Of a stretch of 64,000 nt of DNA, positions 52,294 to 62,133 are shown piece after piece. The notes below the pieces were generated by a model. That model worked only from the letters and a program-made list of their open reading frames with translations, was not told the DNA's origin and made no database searches. The DNA is from Massilia sp. IC2-278 (GTDB lineage: Bacteria > Pseudomonadota > Gammaproteobacteria > Burkholderiales > Burkholderiaceae_D), in assembly GCF_020708045.1 (NCBI RefSeq), contig NZ_JAJFES010000003.1, positions 248,001-312,000 on the forward strand, given 5' to 3'. Position 1 is the first letter of the stretch; every line of letters begins with the position of its first letter. A program made the position numbers and the translations under genes.

Positions 52294-53511
52294 ATGCCAA
52301 ACCAGGACCCTTCCCCATCGCAGAACGCGTCCGCCGCGCTGCTGCCCCGTGTCGGCGAGATCGTCGACGACGCCACCGATTTGTTGAGCGCCGACGGCGA
52401 GCTGACGCCAGGCCAGGGCACGATCACCACGGCCCTGGCCCTGTGCCTGGGCTTCCTGAGTTTCCTGGGCGTGCTCGCCTTCTTGTTCCCGGAATACCTG
52501 ACCACGCCCGAGCTGCGCCGGGCCTATAACGTCGACTGGTGCCGCGCCCTGCTGTTCTCGGGGCTGCTGGTGTCGGGCATGCTGTCGCTTTTCAATATCG
52601 TCTTCAACCGGCGCCGCAACGTGAATGTGCTCGCTTTTGCGTTCGTGCTGGTGACAATTGCCCTGGGCGGCGCAAAGGTGCCGGTGGGCGATTTTCCGGA
52701 CCACACGCCGTATCTCGGCTTCGACTGGCTGATCCTCGACCTGCTCGGCTCGACCACCGTGTTCGTCATCCTCGAAAAGCTGTTCCCGCTGTACAGGAAC
52801 CAGCCGATCTTCCGCAAGGAATGGCAAACCGACCTGATTCACTTTGGCGTGAACCATTTGCTGGTCGGGCTAATGCTGTTGATCGTGAACTTCTTCGTGC
52901 ACCGTGCCCAGCTCATCGTGGTTGGCGAGGAAGGGCTGCAGCAATTCATCAGCTCGATCCACTTCCTGCCCCAGCTGCTGCTCTGCCTGCTGGTGGCCGA
53001 CCTGGCCGAGTACGCCGTGCACCGGGCCTACCACGAAGTCCCCTGGCTGTGGAAAGTCCACTCCGTGCACCACAGCGTGAATACCCTGGACTGGCTGGCC
53101 GGCTCGCGCCTGCACATGCTGGAAATTATTGTGACCCGCATCGCCGTTCTCACGCCGCTGTTCCTGCTCGGCTTCGACAAGAGCGTGGTCGACATGTACA
53201 TCGTGATCGTCGGCTTCCAGGCCGTGTTCAACCATGCGAACGTGCATATTCCATGGGGACCGCTGAAATACCTGATCGTGACGCCGGATTTCCATCATTG
53301 GCACCACAGCAGCGAACAGGTCGCCATCGACAAGAATTACGCGGCCCACTTCGCGTTCATCGATTACCTGTTCGGCACGGCGGTGAAGACCGACCAGCAA
53401 TTCCCGGCAACTTATGGGGTCGTGGGCAGCAAGATCCCGGAGGGTTACCTGAGCCAGCAGGCCTACCCCTTCCGCAAGCGGCGCAAGAAAGCGGCCGAAA
53501 CGGCCAACTGA
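52294..53511 (+). CDS. Sterol desaturase / fatty acid hydroxylase family membrane enzyme
   Basis: 405 residues, about eight membrane helices. The di-iron His clusters of this superfamily are complete: HRAYH, HSVHHS and HHWHHS, plus NHANVHIPWG between them. Such enzymes hydroxylate or desaturate lipids in the inner membrane with oxygen. The first 130 residues add three or four extra helices not present in the minimal family. It starts 49 bases behind the PurA-like gene but without a strong ribosome site, so membership of that operon is uncertain. The lipid substrate is unknown. Confidence 0.9.
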   Translation: MPNQDPSPSQNASAALLPRVGEIVDDATDLLSADGELTPGQGTITTALALCLGFLSFLGVLAFLFPEYLTTPELRRAYNVDWCRALLFSGLLVSGMLSLFNIVFNRRRNVNVLAFAFVLVTIALGGAKVPVGDFPDHTPYLGFDWLILDLLGSTTVFVILEKLFPLYRNQPIFRKEWQTDLIHFGVNHLLVGLMLLIVNFFVHRAQLIVVGEEGLQQFISSIHFLPQLLLCLLVADLAEYAVHRAYHEVPWLWKVHSVHHSVNTLDWLAGSRLHMLEIIVTRIAVLTPLFLLGFDKSVVDMYIVIVGFQAVFNHANVHIPWGPLKYLIVTPDFHHWHHSSEQVAIDKNYAAHFAFIDYLFGTAVKTDQQFPATYGVVGSKIPEGYLSQQAYPFRKRRKKAAETAN

Positions 53512-53527
53512 CGGGGGCGGCCCCAGA

Positions 53528-53563
53528 GATAGCCGCCATCGCTGCAGCGCGATGGCGGCTATC
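53528..53563. terminator. Bidirectional terminator between convergent genes
   Basis: GATAGCCGCCATCG (53528-53541) pairs perfectly with CGATGGCGGCTATC (53550-53563) across an 8-base loop: a 14-bp stem in the 70-base gap between the hydroxylase gene (plus) and the oxidoreductase gene (minus). A GTTTG follows on the plus side. Confidence 0.8.
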
Positions 53564-53581
53564 GTTTGAACGGGAGGCGCT

Positions 53582-56500
53582 TCAGGCGCGCCGTTTCAGC
53601 TCGATCACCTGCTCGCCACGGTAGATGGCCATCAGCTTCGGCCATTCGGCGTCCAGCTTGTCCATTGCCGCCAGCTTGATGTGGCCGTAGCCGCGCACCC
53701 CGTCCGGCAATTGCGCCAGCTTCAGCGCGGCCTCGCGGTTGCCAAGGCTCAGGCTCGCCGCCAGCGTCTCCACGAAAGCCAGATAGCGTTCGCGCAGCGC
53801 CCGTTCGCGCTTGCGCTCCTCGGTATAGCCGAACACGTCGAGCGGCCCGCCGCGCAGGGACTTGAATTTGGCCAGCATGCCGAATACCGGCATCATCCAG
53901 CCGCCCAGGCGCATCTTGGCCGGCACATCGGAACCCGGCTTGCGGCGCGCCAGCATCGGCGGCGCCAGGTGGAAGGCGAGCTTGTAGTCGCCCTCGAACT
54001 GGGCGGCGATCTGGGCACGGAAGGCCGGGTCGGCGTGCAGGCGCGCCACTTCGTATTCGTCCTTGTAGGCCATCACCTTGAACAGGTTGCGCGCCACCAG
54101 CTTGCTCAGCTTGCGCGAGCCGGTGGGGTCGATTTCCGCTTCGCGGCGCTCGACGGCGGCGATGGCGTCCGCATAGCGCTTGGCATAGGCCGCATCCTGG
54201 TACGCGGTCAGGAAGTCCGTGCGCACGGCAACCGTGTCCGCCAGCGGCTTCGGCGCGCTGAACTGGATCACCTTGCGCTCGCTGCGGTCCAGGCGTCCGA
54301 GTGCCGCCGCATCGGCCGCGGCCAGGCGGCCCAGCATGAAGGCGCGCTTGTTCATGTCGATGGCAACGCCGTTCAGTTCGATCGCGCGCAGCAGCGCCGG
54401 CAGGCCGACCGGCACCAGCCCCGCCTGCCAGGCATAGCCCATCAGGAGGATGTTGCCGCCGATCGGGTCGCCCAGGAAGCGCGCCGCCGTTTCGTGCGCG
54501 TCGAGGCGCACCAGGTTTTCCATGCCGGCGGCCAGGCCCAGCTTTTCCAGCAGCCCTTCCTTGTTGATCGAGGCATCGCGCTCGCGCGTGAAGTCGGCGG
54601 TGGGGATTTCGCGGTCGTTGGCAACCACCTTCGTGTGCCCGGCGCGCATTACCGACAAGCTGTCGGGCATGGCCGCGACCACCAGGTCGCAGGCGAAGAC
54701 GGCGTCGGCCTGGCGCAAATCGATGCGCACCTGGTTCAGGCGCGCCGGCGACGACGCCACGCGCACGTGCGACAGCACCGCCCCGCCCTTTTGCGCGAAG
54801 CCCATGAAGTCCAGGGTCGAGGCGCCCTTGCCTTCCAGGTGGGCCGCCATGGTGATCAGCGCGCCGACGGTGACGATGCCGGTGCCGCCCACGCCCGCGA
54901 CCAGGATTTCGAAGGGTTTGGCCAGCGCCGCCGGCGCCGGTTGCGGGTAGGCCGCCAGGGCCTGTTCGAGGTCGGCCAGCGACAGCGTGCTGACGGCCGG
55001 CTTGCGCAAGGCGCCGCCCAGCACCGAGACGAAGCTCGGGCAAAAGCCCTCGACGCAGGAGTAATCCTTGTTGCAGGACGATTGCTCGATCTGGCGCTTG
55101 CGGCCGAATTCGGTTTCGAGCGGCAGGATCGACAGGCAGTTCGACTGCACGCCACAGTCGCCGCAGCCTTCGCACACGGCCGGATTGATCACCATGCGGC
55201 GCGCCGGGTCCGGGAAGACGGTCTTGCCCGGCTTGTTCTTCTTGCGGCGGCGGCGCTTTTCGGCGGCGCAGGTCTGGTCGTAGACCAGCACCGTCACGCC
55301 CGGAATGGCGCGCAGCTCGCGCTGGATCGCATCGAGCTCTTCGCGGTGATGCACGGTCACGCCGTCGGGCAGCTTCACCTGCGCATAGTTCTCAGGCTGG
55401 TCGGTGACGACCACGGTTTTCCGAGCACCTTCGCTCACCACCTGCTGCACGATCTGCGGCACGGACAGGGTGCCGTCCACCGGCTGGCCGCCGGTCATGG
55501 CGACCGCGTCGTTGTACAGGATCTTGTAGGTGATGTTGGTGCGCGCGGCCACGGCCTGGCGGATTGCCAGCGAGCCCGAATGGTAGAAGGTGCCGTCGCC
55601 CAGGTTCTGGAACACGTGCGGCTCGTCCACGAAGCGCGAGGACGCGACCCAGCTGACGCCCTCGCCGCCCATCTGCGACAGGTAATTGGTGTCGCGCTTC
55701 ATCCAGGTGGCCATGAAGTGGCAGCCGATGCCGGCATAGGCGCGGCTGCCTTCGGGCACGCGGGTCGAGGTGTTGTGCGGGCAACCCGAGCAGAAGTATG
55801 GCGTGCGCTTGACGCCGTCGGCGCTGTTCGAGGGCAGCGCGGCGGCGCAGAAGTCGGGCAGCAGGCGTCCCAGGTCGAGTTCGGGGAAGCGCGGCGCCAG
55901 CCAGTGCACCAGGGCCGGCGCGATGCGCGAAGGACGCAGCTCGCCCAGCGCCGACAGCAGCGGGCTGCCGTCGCGGCCGGCCTTGCCGACCACGGCGGGA
56001 CGGCTTTGCGTGGGCAGGTTGTAGAACAGGTTTTTCACCTGCTGCTCGATCACCGGGCCCTTTTCTTCCACCACCAGGATTTCCTCGAGGCCGGCGGCAA
56101 AGGCGGCCAGGCGGGTACGCTCCAGCGGGAAGGTCAGGCCGGGTTTGTACACGCGCACGCCGAGTTCTTCCAGGCGAGCCAGCGGCAGGCCCAGGCGTTC
56201 GAGCGCTTCGACCAGGTCGAGATAAGCCTTGCCGGCGCTGATGATGCCGATGCGCGCTTGCGGCGCGGCCACGACTAGGCGGTCGATCGAGTTGGCGCGG
56301 GCAAAGGCCTGCACGGCTTCGAGCTTGGCATCAAGACGCACTTCCAGCGCCAGGCCCGGCAAATCGGGCCAGCGGTTGTGCAGGCCATCGGCCGGGGCGA
56401 CGTAATCCTGCGGCGTGGCGAAGGACGGCATCGCCGGCAGCTCGACCACGGCGCCGCCTTCCACGGTTTCGGAAATCGCCTTGAAACCGCACCAGGCGCC

Positions 56501-57109
56501 CGAGAAGCGCGACAGGGCCCAGCCGTACAGGCCGAATTCCAGGTATTCCTGGATGTTGGCCGGATTGATGACCGGCATGCTCCAGGCGATCAGTGCCTGC
56601 TCGCTCTGGTGCGGCATCGACGAGGACACGCAGCCGTGGTCGTCGCCCAGGATCACCAGCACGCCGCCGTGCGGCGACGAACCGTAGACGTGGCCGTGCT
56701 TCAGGGCGTCGCCGGCGCGGTCCACGCCCGGGCCCTTGCCGTACCACATGCCGAATACGCCGTCGACCTTGCGCGTCGGGTCGGCTTCGACCTGCTGCGA
56801 CCCCATCACGGCGGTGGCGCCGAGTTCTTCGTTTATCGCCGGCAGGAAGTCGATGCTGCGTGCTTGCAGCAGGTCTTTCGCGCGCCAGAGTTCCTGGTCG
56901 ACCGCGCCCAGCGGCGAGCCGCGGTAGCCGCTGACGAAACCGGCCGTGTTCAGGCCCTGGCGTTCGTCGACCACTTTTTGCATGCACAGCAGGCGCACCA
57001 GGGCCTGCGTGCCGGTGAGGAAGACGCGGCCGCTTTCGCGGCGCAGGTTGTCGTCGAGGGCGTAGTCGGGGTCGGCCAGCAGGGCTGGCGGGGTGGTCAT
57101 GGAATTCAT
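53582..57109 (-). CDS. Indolepyruvate ferredoxin oxidoreductase family protein, single-chain fusion
   Basis: 1175 residues, the usual size of the fused proteobacterial form. N-terminal thiamine-type domains start with VRLLCMQKVVDERQGLNTAGFVSGYRGSPLG. A second block YFCSGCPHNTSTRVPEGSRAYAGIGCHFM and GDGTFYHSGSLAIRQAV binds the diphosphate. CEGCGDCGVQSNC carries an iron-sulfur cluster. The gamma domain begins GVGGTGIVTVGALI. It decarboxylates aryl- or branched-chain 2-oxo acids oxidatively to acyl-CoA, reducing ferredoxin or a similar carrier, in amino acid breakdown. It is divergent from an Lrp-type regulator, which fits control by amino acids. Confidence 0.93.
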   Translation of the reverse strand: MNSMTTPPALLADPDYALDDNLRRESGRVFLTGTQALVRLLCMQKVVDERQGLNTAGFVSGYRGSPLGAVDQELWRAKDLLQARSIDFLPAINEELGATAVMGSQQVEADPTRKVDGVFGMWYGKGPGVDRAGDALKHGHVYGSSPHGGVLVILGDDHGCVSSSMPHQSEQALIAWSMPVINPANIQEYLEFGLYGWALSRFSGAWCGFKAISETVEGGAVVELPAMPSFATPQDYVAPADGLHNRWPDLPGLALEVRLDAKLEAVQAFARANSIDRLVVAAPQARIGIISAGKAYLDLVEALERLGLPLARLEELGVRVYKPGLTFPLERTRLAAFAAGLEEILVVEEKGPVIEQQVKNLFYNLPTQSRPAVVGKAGRDGSPLLSALGELRPSRIAPALVHWLAPRFPELDLGRLLPDFCAAALPSNSADGVKRTPYFCSGCPHNTSTRVPEGSRAYAGIGCHFMATWMKRDTNYLSQMGGEGVSWVASSRFVDEPHVFQNLGDGTFYHSGSLAIRQAVAARTNITYKILYNDAVAMTGGQPVDGTLSVPQIVQQVVSEGARKTVVVTDQPENYAQVKLPDGVTVHHREELDAIQRELRAIPGVTVLVYDQTCAAEKRRRRKKNKPGKTVFPDPARRMVINPAVCEGCGDCGVQSNCLSILPLETEFGRKRQIEQSSCNKDYSCVEGFCPSFVSVLGGALRKPAVSTLSLADLEQALAAYPQPAPAALAKPFEILVAGVGGTGIVTVGALITMAAHLEGKGASTLDFMGFAQKGGAVLSHVRVASSPARLNQVRIDLRQADAVFACDLVVAAMPDSLSVMRAGHTKVVANDREIPTADFTRERDASINKEGLLEKLGLAAGMENLVRLDAHETAARFLGDPIGGNILLMGYAWQAGLVPVGLPALLRAIELNGVAIDMNKRAFMLGRLAAADAAALGRLDRSERKVIQFSAPKPLADTVAVRTDFLTAYQDAAYAKRYADAIAAVERREAEIDPTGSRKLSKLVARNLFKVMAYKDEYEVARLHADPAFRAQIAAQFEGDYKLAFHLAPPMLARRKPGSDVPAKMRLGGWMMPVFGMLAKFKSLRGGPLDVFGYTEERKRERALRERYLAFVETLAASLSLGNREAALKLAQLPDGVRGYGHIKLAAMDKLDAEWPKLMAIYRGEQVIELKRRA

Positions 57110-57226
57110 TGTCTCGTTATGCTTTTGTAAGCAGACAGGATATGCCGCACGGGGAGAAAGATTTTTTCTATTTCTTTAGCCAAGACGATTAAACTGGCAA
57201 GAATCTTTCTGAAACAGGGGCAAAAA

Positions 57227-57694
57227 ATGAAAAACACACCGCTCGACCATGCGTCGATCAAGATCCTTGCGGAACTACAGAAGAATGGCCGGGTGTCGTC
57301 GAACGAGCTGGCGGAAAAGATCGGCATGTCGGCCAGCCCCTGCTGGCGGCGCCAGAAGGAACTCGAGGAGAACGGCTACATCCTGCGCTACACCGCCCTG
57401 CTCGACCGACGCAAGCTGGGGTTGGCGGTGGTGTGCCTGCTGCACGTATCGCTGGCGCGCCATGCCGAAGGCGTGGTGGAACAGTTCGAGGAAGCGATGC
57501 GGCTGCGGCCGGAAGTGGTGGAATGCTATGAAACGACCGGCAGCTCGGACTACATGGTGAAGGTGGTGGTGGCCGACATGGACGCCTACCACGACTTCCT
57601 GCACAACGTGCTGGTCAAGCTGAACGGGGTGGCGCAGGTGAATACCAGCGTGGCGCTGCGCGAGGTGAAGTACGAGACGACGCTGCCGCTGTAG
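57227..57694 (+). CDS. Lrp/AsnC family transcriptional regulator
   Basis: 155 residues. Winged helix at the N terminus (LDHASIKILAELQKNGRVSSNELAEKIGMSASPCWRRQKELEENGYI), then the RAM/AsnC ligand domain (LLHVSLARHAEGVVEQFEEAM, CYETTGSSDYMVKVVVADMDAYHDFL). It assembles into octamers or larger and usually binds an amino acid. The 117-base gap to the divergent oxidoreductase gene suggests direct control of that gene, probably by an aromatic or branched-chain amino acid. Confidence 0.94.
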   Translation: MKNTPLDHASIKILAELQKNGRVSSNELAEKIGMSASPCWRRQKELEENGYILRYTALLDRRKLGLAVVCLLHVSLARHAEGVVEQFEEAMRLRPEVVECYETTGSSDYMVKVVVADMDAYHDFLHNVLVKLNGVAQVNTSVALREVKYETTLPL

Positions 57695-57711
57695 TCGAGG
57701 CAGAAAAGAAA

Positions 57712-57735
57712 ATCGCCGGCATGGAAGCCGGCGAT
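57712..57735 (-). terminator. Terminator of the nuclease/phosphatase lipoprotein gene
   Basis: ATCGCCGGC (57712-57720) and GCCGGCGAT (57727-57735) form a 9-bp stem with a 6-base loop. On the minus strand it is followed by TTTTCTTTTC, so it ends the gene at 57776; it may also stop the Lrp transcript. Confidence 0.82.
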
Positions 57736-57775
57736 GATTCCTAACGTTGGGACAGGAGACCGGTCCCGGCGCCCA

Positions 57776-59032
57776 TTACAGGTTCAGGGTCACGCTGCGT
57801 GGGCAATGGTCGCTGGTGTCGATGCGCTGGCCCGGCGCCTGCACGACGGCCGTCTTGCGCGAACCGATATCCGGCGCCTGGCGCGCGGCCAGTGCACCGC
57901 TCAGCACGATGTGGTCAAGGCCGGTGAAGCCGCGGCAACCCTCTTCGATGCCGGTCAGCGGCACCTGCTTGAGCGAGCGGCTGCCGTCGTTCAGTTCCTG
58001 CCACAGGTAGCGCGTGGCGACCTTGCCGTTGGCATCCTGGGGCGGCACGCCGGCCGGATTGCTGCCGTCGACGCGCACCTTCTCCGCCGGGATATTCGCG
58101 GCGGCTTCCTCGTCGATGCGGCGGTTGAAGTCGCCCAGCAGCACGAAGTCGGGGCTGCGCTGGGCCACGCTGTCGAGCCAGCGCTCGATCGGCGCGACCT
58201 GGCGGTTCAGCACCTGGCAGGCGGGATTCGGATCGTCGAGCAGGCGCGCCTGATAGATCGGGGTCGGCACGATGTTGGCGCAGCTCGATTTCAAGTGCAC
58301 GTTCAGGAAGCTGACGCGGCGCCCGGCCCACTCCAGTTCCAGCGTCAGGCCCGGACGCACCTTGCGCGCATCCTTGGCGCCCGGGTTGTCGCTCACCGCC
58401 AGGTCTTCGTTCACGCTGCACTTGGCGCCGGTCTCGCCCATGCTCTTGTCCCAGGCGAATGCCGTGGTCTGGAAACCGTCGTGCGGCGCGTCGCAGGTGC
58501 CGAAGCGGTCGGCATGCTTGCCGAGCAGGGTCTTGATCACCTCGGCCGAACGCACTTCCTGGAAAGCGATCACTTTCACGCCCTGCTTCTCGATCAGGTT
58601 GGCGATCGTGGTTTGCAGGCCGGCCAGCTTGGCGGCGTAGTCGGCGCTGGTAGGCGGCGTGGCGTTGTCGCGGGCCAGGTAGGCGTTACACGGCACCAGC
58701 ATCCCGGCTTTCTCCGGGCCGCCGGCCAGGCGCTCGGTGTCGGCCACGCACTGGCGCGCCGCCTGCACCGCTTCCTCCGTCGGGCGCGACTGGCCCTTTT
58801 CGCGCTTCGGGCGGGTATCGCACCAGTTCACGGCCGTGCAGACGGCGGCATGGTGGTCGAAATCCTGCTGCGAACCGGCCCAGGCCAGGTTGAACGAGGC
58901 GACGCCGATCTGCGCGGGCGGCATCGGCGCTGCCGTCGAGGCCGGGCCGGCGGTATGGGCGCAGGCGCTCAGGAGCAGCGGCGCCAGGAAGGCGGTGGAC
59001 GTGGAGGTCAGTGTGCGAAACGGATTTGTCAT
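57776..59032 (-). CDS. Lipoprotein of the endonuclease/exonuclease/phosphatase family
   Basis: 418 residues from the ATG at 59032, where a lipoprotein signal begins (FLAPLLLSACAHT, Cys24). The longer frame to 59104 is less likely. EEP-fold active-site blocks are present: GVASFNLAWAG near the start of the mature part, the metal-binding Glu in IAFQEVRS, FVLLGDFNRRID and the closing TSDHCPRSV. Several Cys in the middle may form disulfides. Periplasmic phosphodiesterase or nuclease activity is predicted; the substrate (extracellular DNA, phospholipid or phosphosugar) is not clear from sequence. Confidence 0.88.
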   Translation of the reverse strand: MTNPFRTLTSTSTAFLAPLLLSACAHTAGPASTAAPMPPAQIGVASFNLAWAGSQQDFDHHAAVCTAVNWCDTRPKREKGQSRPTEEAVQAARQCVADTERLAGGPEKAGMLVPCNAYLARDNATPPTSADYAAKLAGLQTTIANLIEKQGVKVIAFQEVRSAEVIKTLLGKHADRFGTCDAPHDGFQTTAFAWDKSMGETGAKCSVNEDLAVSDNPGAKDARKVRPGLTLELEWAGRRVSFLNVHLKSSCANIVPTPIYQARLLDDPNPACQVLNRQVAPIERWLDSVAQRSPDFVLLGDFNRRIDEEAAANIPAEKVRVDGSNPAGVPPQDANGKVATRYLWQELNDGSRSLKQVPLTGIEEGCRGFTGLDHIVLSGALAARQAPDIGSRKTAVVQAPGQRIDTSDHCPRSVTLNL

Positions 59033-59168
59033 CGGTATGGGGCGCCGGCCAGGCATGCGATCGGCGCGATGAAGGGTAACGGTTGGCGTCCGGAATGGGC
59101 GCAAGCCCGGATTATCGCGGAGTTTGGCAACGCCAGCAATGCCGGGCCGGCGCGGGCCCGGCGCCGCC

Positions 59169-60110
59169 TCAGTAGATCTCGGAAGCCGCCAGCCTGACCT
59201 GCCGCAGCAGCAGCTCGGCGCCCGGCGACAGCAGGTGGTCCTGTTGCCGGATGATGCCGAAGGCGTCCATCTTGCAGGGCAGTTCGATCGGCAGCACGCG
59301 CATCACGTTCAGCGACGCATAATACTGCGCCACCTCCAGCGGCATCACGTGCAGCGAATCGGTCTGCTGCAGCAGCGTGGTGACGAGCAGCAGCGCGGTG
59401 GTATCGACCACGTTCGCCGGCGGCTGCAGCCCGGCGCGGCGGAACATCATGTCGAAGCGGTGGCGCAGGATGCTGCCGGGCGGCGGCAAAATCCAGGGCC
59501 GGTCGGCGATGTCCTCCAGGCGCAGGTCCTTCGCTTCGAGCAGCGCGTGGCCGGGGCGCACCACGGCGCAGGCCGGTTCCTCGGTCAGCTCCTCGTACAC
59601 CAGGCCGCTCGAATCTTCCTTTTCCAGGATGCGGCCGATCATGAAGTCGAGCGTCCCGCGCTGCAGCTTGTCGAGCAAAACGTTACTGGGCTCGAGGTGC
59701 ACGCCGATCCGCAGCAGCGGCGCCTGCTCCTTGATGCGTGCGATCGCGCGCGGCAACAGCGCCATCGCGGGCGACATGATGACGCCCACCTCCACCTGCC
59801 CGGACAGGCCGGCCTTCAGGGCCACCAGGTCGTCGTGCGCCAATGCCAGGCTGGTGAGCGCCATGCGCGCATGGCGGATCATGGTCTCGCCGTAGATGGT
59901 CGGCTCCATCCCGCGCGGCAGGCGCTCGAACAGGCGCACGTCCAGCATCTCTTCCAGGTCCTTGATCTGCTTGGACGCCGCCGGCTGCGTCATGTGGAGT
60001 TCCTCGGCCGCCCGGTGGATGTTGCGGTAGTCGTCCAGCGCAATCAGGAGCAGCAGCTGGCGCGTCTTGAGGCGCGCCTTCAGGAACCAGTTCGGGTTTG
60101 TTGTATCCAT
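59169..60110 (-). CDS. LysR-family regulator, GbpR-like
   Basis: 313 residues. Winged helix with LLLLIALDDYRNIHRAAEELHMTQPAASKQIKDLEEML and FERLPRGMEPTIYGE. The effector domain has VGVIMSPAMALLPRAIARI and DFMIGRILEKED, which resemble GbpR-type regulators of sugar uptake genes. It follows the GH43 gene by 56 bases on the same strand, at the end of the sugar operon. That short gap is AT-rich and contains a TATCGATA palindrome, which could be an autoregulatory site. It likely reports arabinose-, galactose- or fucose-like sugars. Confidence 0.88.
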   Translation of the reverse strand: MDTTNPNWFLKARLKTRQLLLLIALDDYRNIHRAAEELHMTQPAASKQIKDLEEMLDVRLFERLPRGMEPTIYGETMIRHARMALTSLALAHDDLVALKAGLSGQVEVGVIMSPAMALLPRAIARIKEQAPLLRIGVHLEPSNVLLDKLQRGTLDFMIGRILEKEDSSGLVYEELTEEPACAVVRPGHALLEAKDLRLEDIADRPWILPPPGSILRHRFDMMFRRAGLQPPANVVDTTALLLVTTLLQQTDSLHVMPLEVAQYYASLNVMRVLPIELPCKMDAFGIIRQQDHLLSPGAELLLRQVRLAASEIY

Positions 60111-60166
60111 CGGAAAATAATATCAGTATCGATATCACTTCGATAGGAAAAGCTGGGCGGTAGCTA

Positions 60167-61129
60167 TCACTGGCAGCCAGGCGCGGGATTGGCGGCCGGG
60201 CCTTGCGCCGTCTGCGCCACCGGCAGGATCGTCCCGTCGGGGCCGTAGTGCAGCTCCTCCACGGCGACCGAGCGGCGGAATTCGCCGCCTGTCGGCAGCT
60301 TGCCGTTGTGGTAGAAGATATAGGACTTGCCGTTGAACTCGACGATGGCCTGGTGGATCGTGTTCACATTGCTGTTCTTCTCCATGATCACGCCGCCGAA
60401 GGTCCAGGGGCCGGTCGCCGTCGGGCCGCTCATGACCACGGTCTCTTCCGGGAACTTGCGCGAGTACGAGAGGTAGTAGGTGCCCTTGTGCTTGTGCAGG
60501 TAGGCCGCTTCGGTAAAGGAGTCCAGGCCCACGGTATGGATCGGACCGTCGAGCTCGATCATGTTCGGCTTGAGCCTGGCGTACTTCAGCACCGTGTTGC
60601 CCCAGTACAGATAGGCCTGGCCGTCGTCGTCGATGAAGACGGCCGGATCGATGTCGTCCCAGGGAATCGGGGTTTCCTTGGTCATGTCGTTGGTGACCAG
60701 CGCGGTGCCGCGCGCGTCGACGAAGGGCCCGGTCGGGCTGCTTGAAACGGCCACGCCGATCGCCTTGCTCTTGAGCGCGGCGTGGTCCACAGTCGAATAG
60801 AAGTAATACTTGCCGTTCCGTTTGACGATGTCCGAGGCCCAGGCGTCGCGGCCGGCCCACTTGAAGGTGCTGTAGCGCAGCGGCGAGCCATGGTCGACCC
60901 ACTTCTTCATGTCGCAGCTGGAGTAGACGCGCCACTCGTTCATCACGTACTCCTTGCCGCCGACCGGCGCTTCGTCCTTGCCGACGTAGACGTAGACGCG
61001 GCCGTTGTCGACCAGGGCGGCCGGGTCGGCCGTGAAGATCTCCTTCACGATGGGGTTGGCGGCCAGGGCCGAAGGTGCTGCCAATGCGGCAGCCAGTCCG
61101 GCCACCAGTACGGACATCTTGTTCATCAC
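60167..61129 (-). CDS. Exported glycoside hydrolase family 43
   Basis: 320 residues with signal peptide (VLVAGLAAALAAPSALA), so periplasmic or secreted. Five-bladed propeller of GH43: catalytic base Asp in FTADPAALV at the start, the pKa-modulating Asp in WDDIDPAVFIDDDG, and the acid Glu in SFTEAAYL. Blade motifs such as YYFYSTVDHAAL and YYLSYSRKFPEE are typical. The family acts on arabinofuranosides and beta-xylosides. It is directly downstream of a furanose-type ABC importer, so release of arabinofuranose or galactofuranose for uptake is the likely role. Confidence 0.9.
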   Translation of the reverse strand: MMNKMSVLVAGLAAALAAPSALAANPIVKEIFTADPAALVDNGRVYVYVGKDEAPVGGKEYVMNEWRVYSSCDMKKWVDHGSPLRYSTFKWAGRDAWASDIVKRNGKYYFYSTVDHAALKSKAIGVAVSSSPTGPFVDARGTALVTNDMTKETPIPWDDIDPAVFIDDDGQAYLYWGNTVLKYARLKPNMIELDGPIHTVGLDSFTEAAYLHKHKGTYYLSYSRKFPEETVVMSGPTATGPWTFGGVIMEKNSNVNTIHQAIVEFNGKSYIFYHNGKLPTGGEFRRSVAVEELHYGPDGTILPVAQTAQGPAANPAPGCQ

Positions 61130-61155
61130 GTCTCCTTATATTTCGCTTGTATTTA

Positions 61156-62133
61156 TCAGCTTTGCTTCTGACGGAAACCCATCAGGCGCTGCACCACGCA
61201 GAACACGAACAACAGGGCGCCGATCACGATCCTGGTCCACCAGGAACTCAGGGTGCCGTCGAAGGCGATCAGGGTCTGGATGGTGCCGAGCACCAGCACG
61301 CCCGACAGCGCCCCCAGCACATAGCCATAGCCGCCGGTGAGCAGCGTGCCGCCGATAACGACGGCCGCGATGGCATCGAGTTCGGTGCCCTGCGCATGCA
61401 GCCCATACCCCGACAGCATGTAGAACGAAAACAGCAGGCCGCCGAGCGCCGCGCAAAAGCCGCTGAATGCGTAGACCAGGACCTTGGTGCGCCCCACGGC
61501 CAGGCCCATCATCGCGGCCGACCCCTCGTTGCCGCCGATGGCGTAGACCGCGCGTCCGAAAGCCGAATAGTGCGCCACCCACACCGCCAGCAAGAGCATG
61601 CCGATCGCGACCAGGGCGCCGGGCGACAGGAAGCCGCCGAGGAAGGGCAGCTGGGTCTGCGACATGGCGACGAACAGCGGGTCGGTGATGGTGATCGACT
61701 CGACGCTGATCAGGTAGCACAGGCCGCGCGCCAGGAACATGCCGGCCAGGGTGACGATGAAAGGCTGGAGGCGGAATACATGGATGATGGCGCCCATGCT
61801 GCCGCCAAAGGCCGCGCCGCCCAGCAGCACCGCCGCGATCACGGCAGCCGGCGGCCACTGCGCCACCTGCAGCAGCCAGGCCGCGACCATGGTCGCCAGC
61901 GCCAGCACCGCGCCCACCGAGAGGTCGATGCCGCCGGAAAGAATGACGAAGCCCATGCCGATGGCCAGCACCAGTAGGAAGGCGTTGTCGATCAGGAGAT
62001 TCAGCATCACCTGCAGCGACAGGAAGCCGTCGTAGGCCTGGCCTCCGGCCAGCAGCATGGCCGCCAGCAGGACCACGGTGGCCGCCGAGGTGAACCAGGG
62101 CGCGGAAGTCAGGTGCTTGTTGAATGCGTTCAT
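61156..62133 (-). CDS. yjfF: Sugar ABC transporter permease, YjfF-like
   Basis: 325 residues from the ATG at 62133, overlapping the stop of the other permease (ATGA). RbsC/AraH-type permease: GFVILSGGIDLSVGAVLALA, LQPFIVTLAGMFLARGL, and AIGGNEGSAAMMGLAVGRTKVLVYAFSG, which contains the ATPase-coupling loop. About nine helices. In Escherichia coli YtfR-YtfT-YjfF import galactofuranose. Here the GH43 gene follows 26 bases later. Confidence 0.88.
   Translation of the reverse strand: MNAFNKHLTSAPWFTSAATVVLLAAMLLAGGQAYDGFLSLQVMLNLLIDNAFLLVLAIGMGFVILSGGIDLSVGAVLALATMVAAWLLQVAQWPPAAVIAAVLLGGAAFGGSMGAIIHVFRLQPFIVTLAGMFLARGLCYLISVESITITDPLFVAMSQTQLPFLGGFLSPGALVAIGMLLLAVWVAHYSAFGRAVYAIGGNEGSAAMMGLAVGRTKVLVYAFSGFCAALGGLLFSFYMLSGYGLHAQGTELDAIAAVVIGGTLLTGGYGYVLGALSGVLVLGTIQTLIAFDGTLSSWWTRIVIGALLFVFCVVQRLMGFRQKQS

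Noticed and set aside
53681..56278. 865-residue open frame antisense to the indolepyruvate oxidoreductase gene
   Set aside because: Same reason: a GC-driven shadow with no domain and no ribosome site of note.
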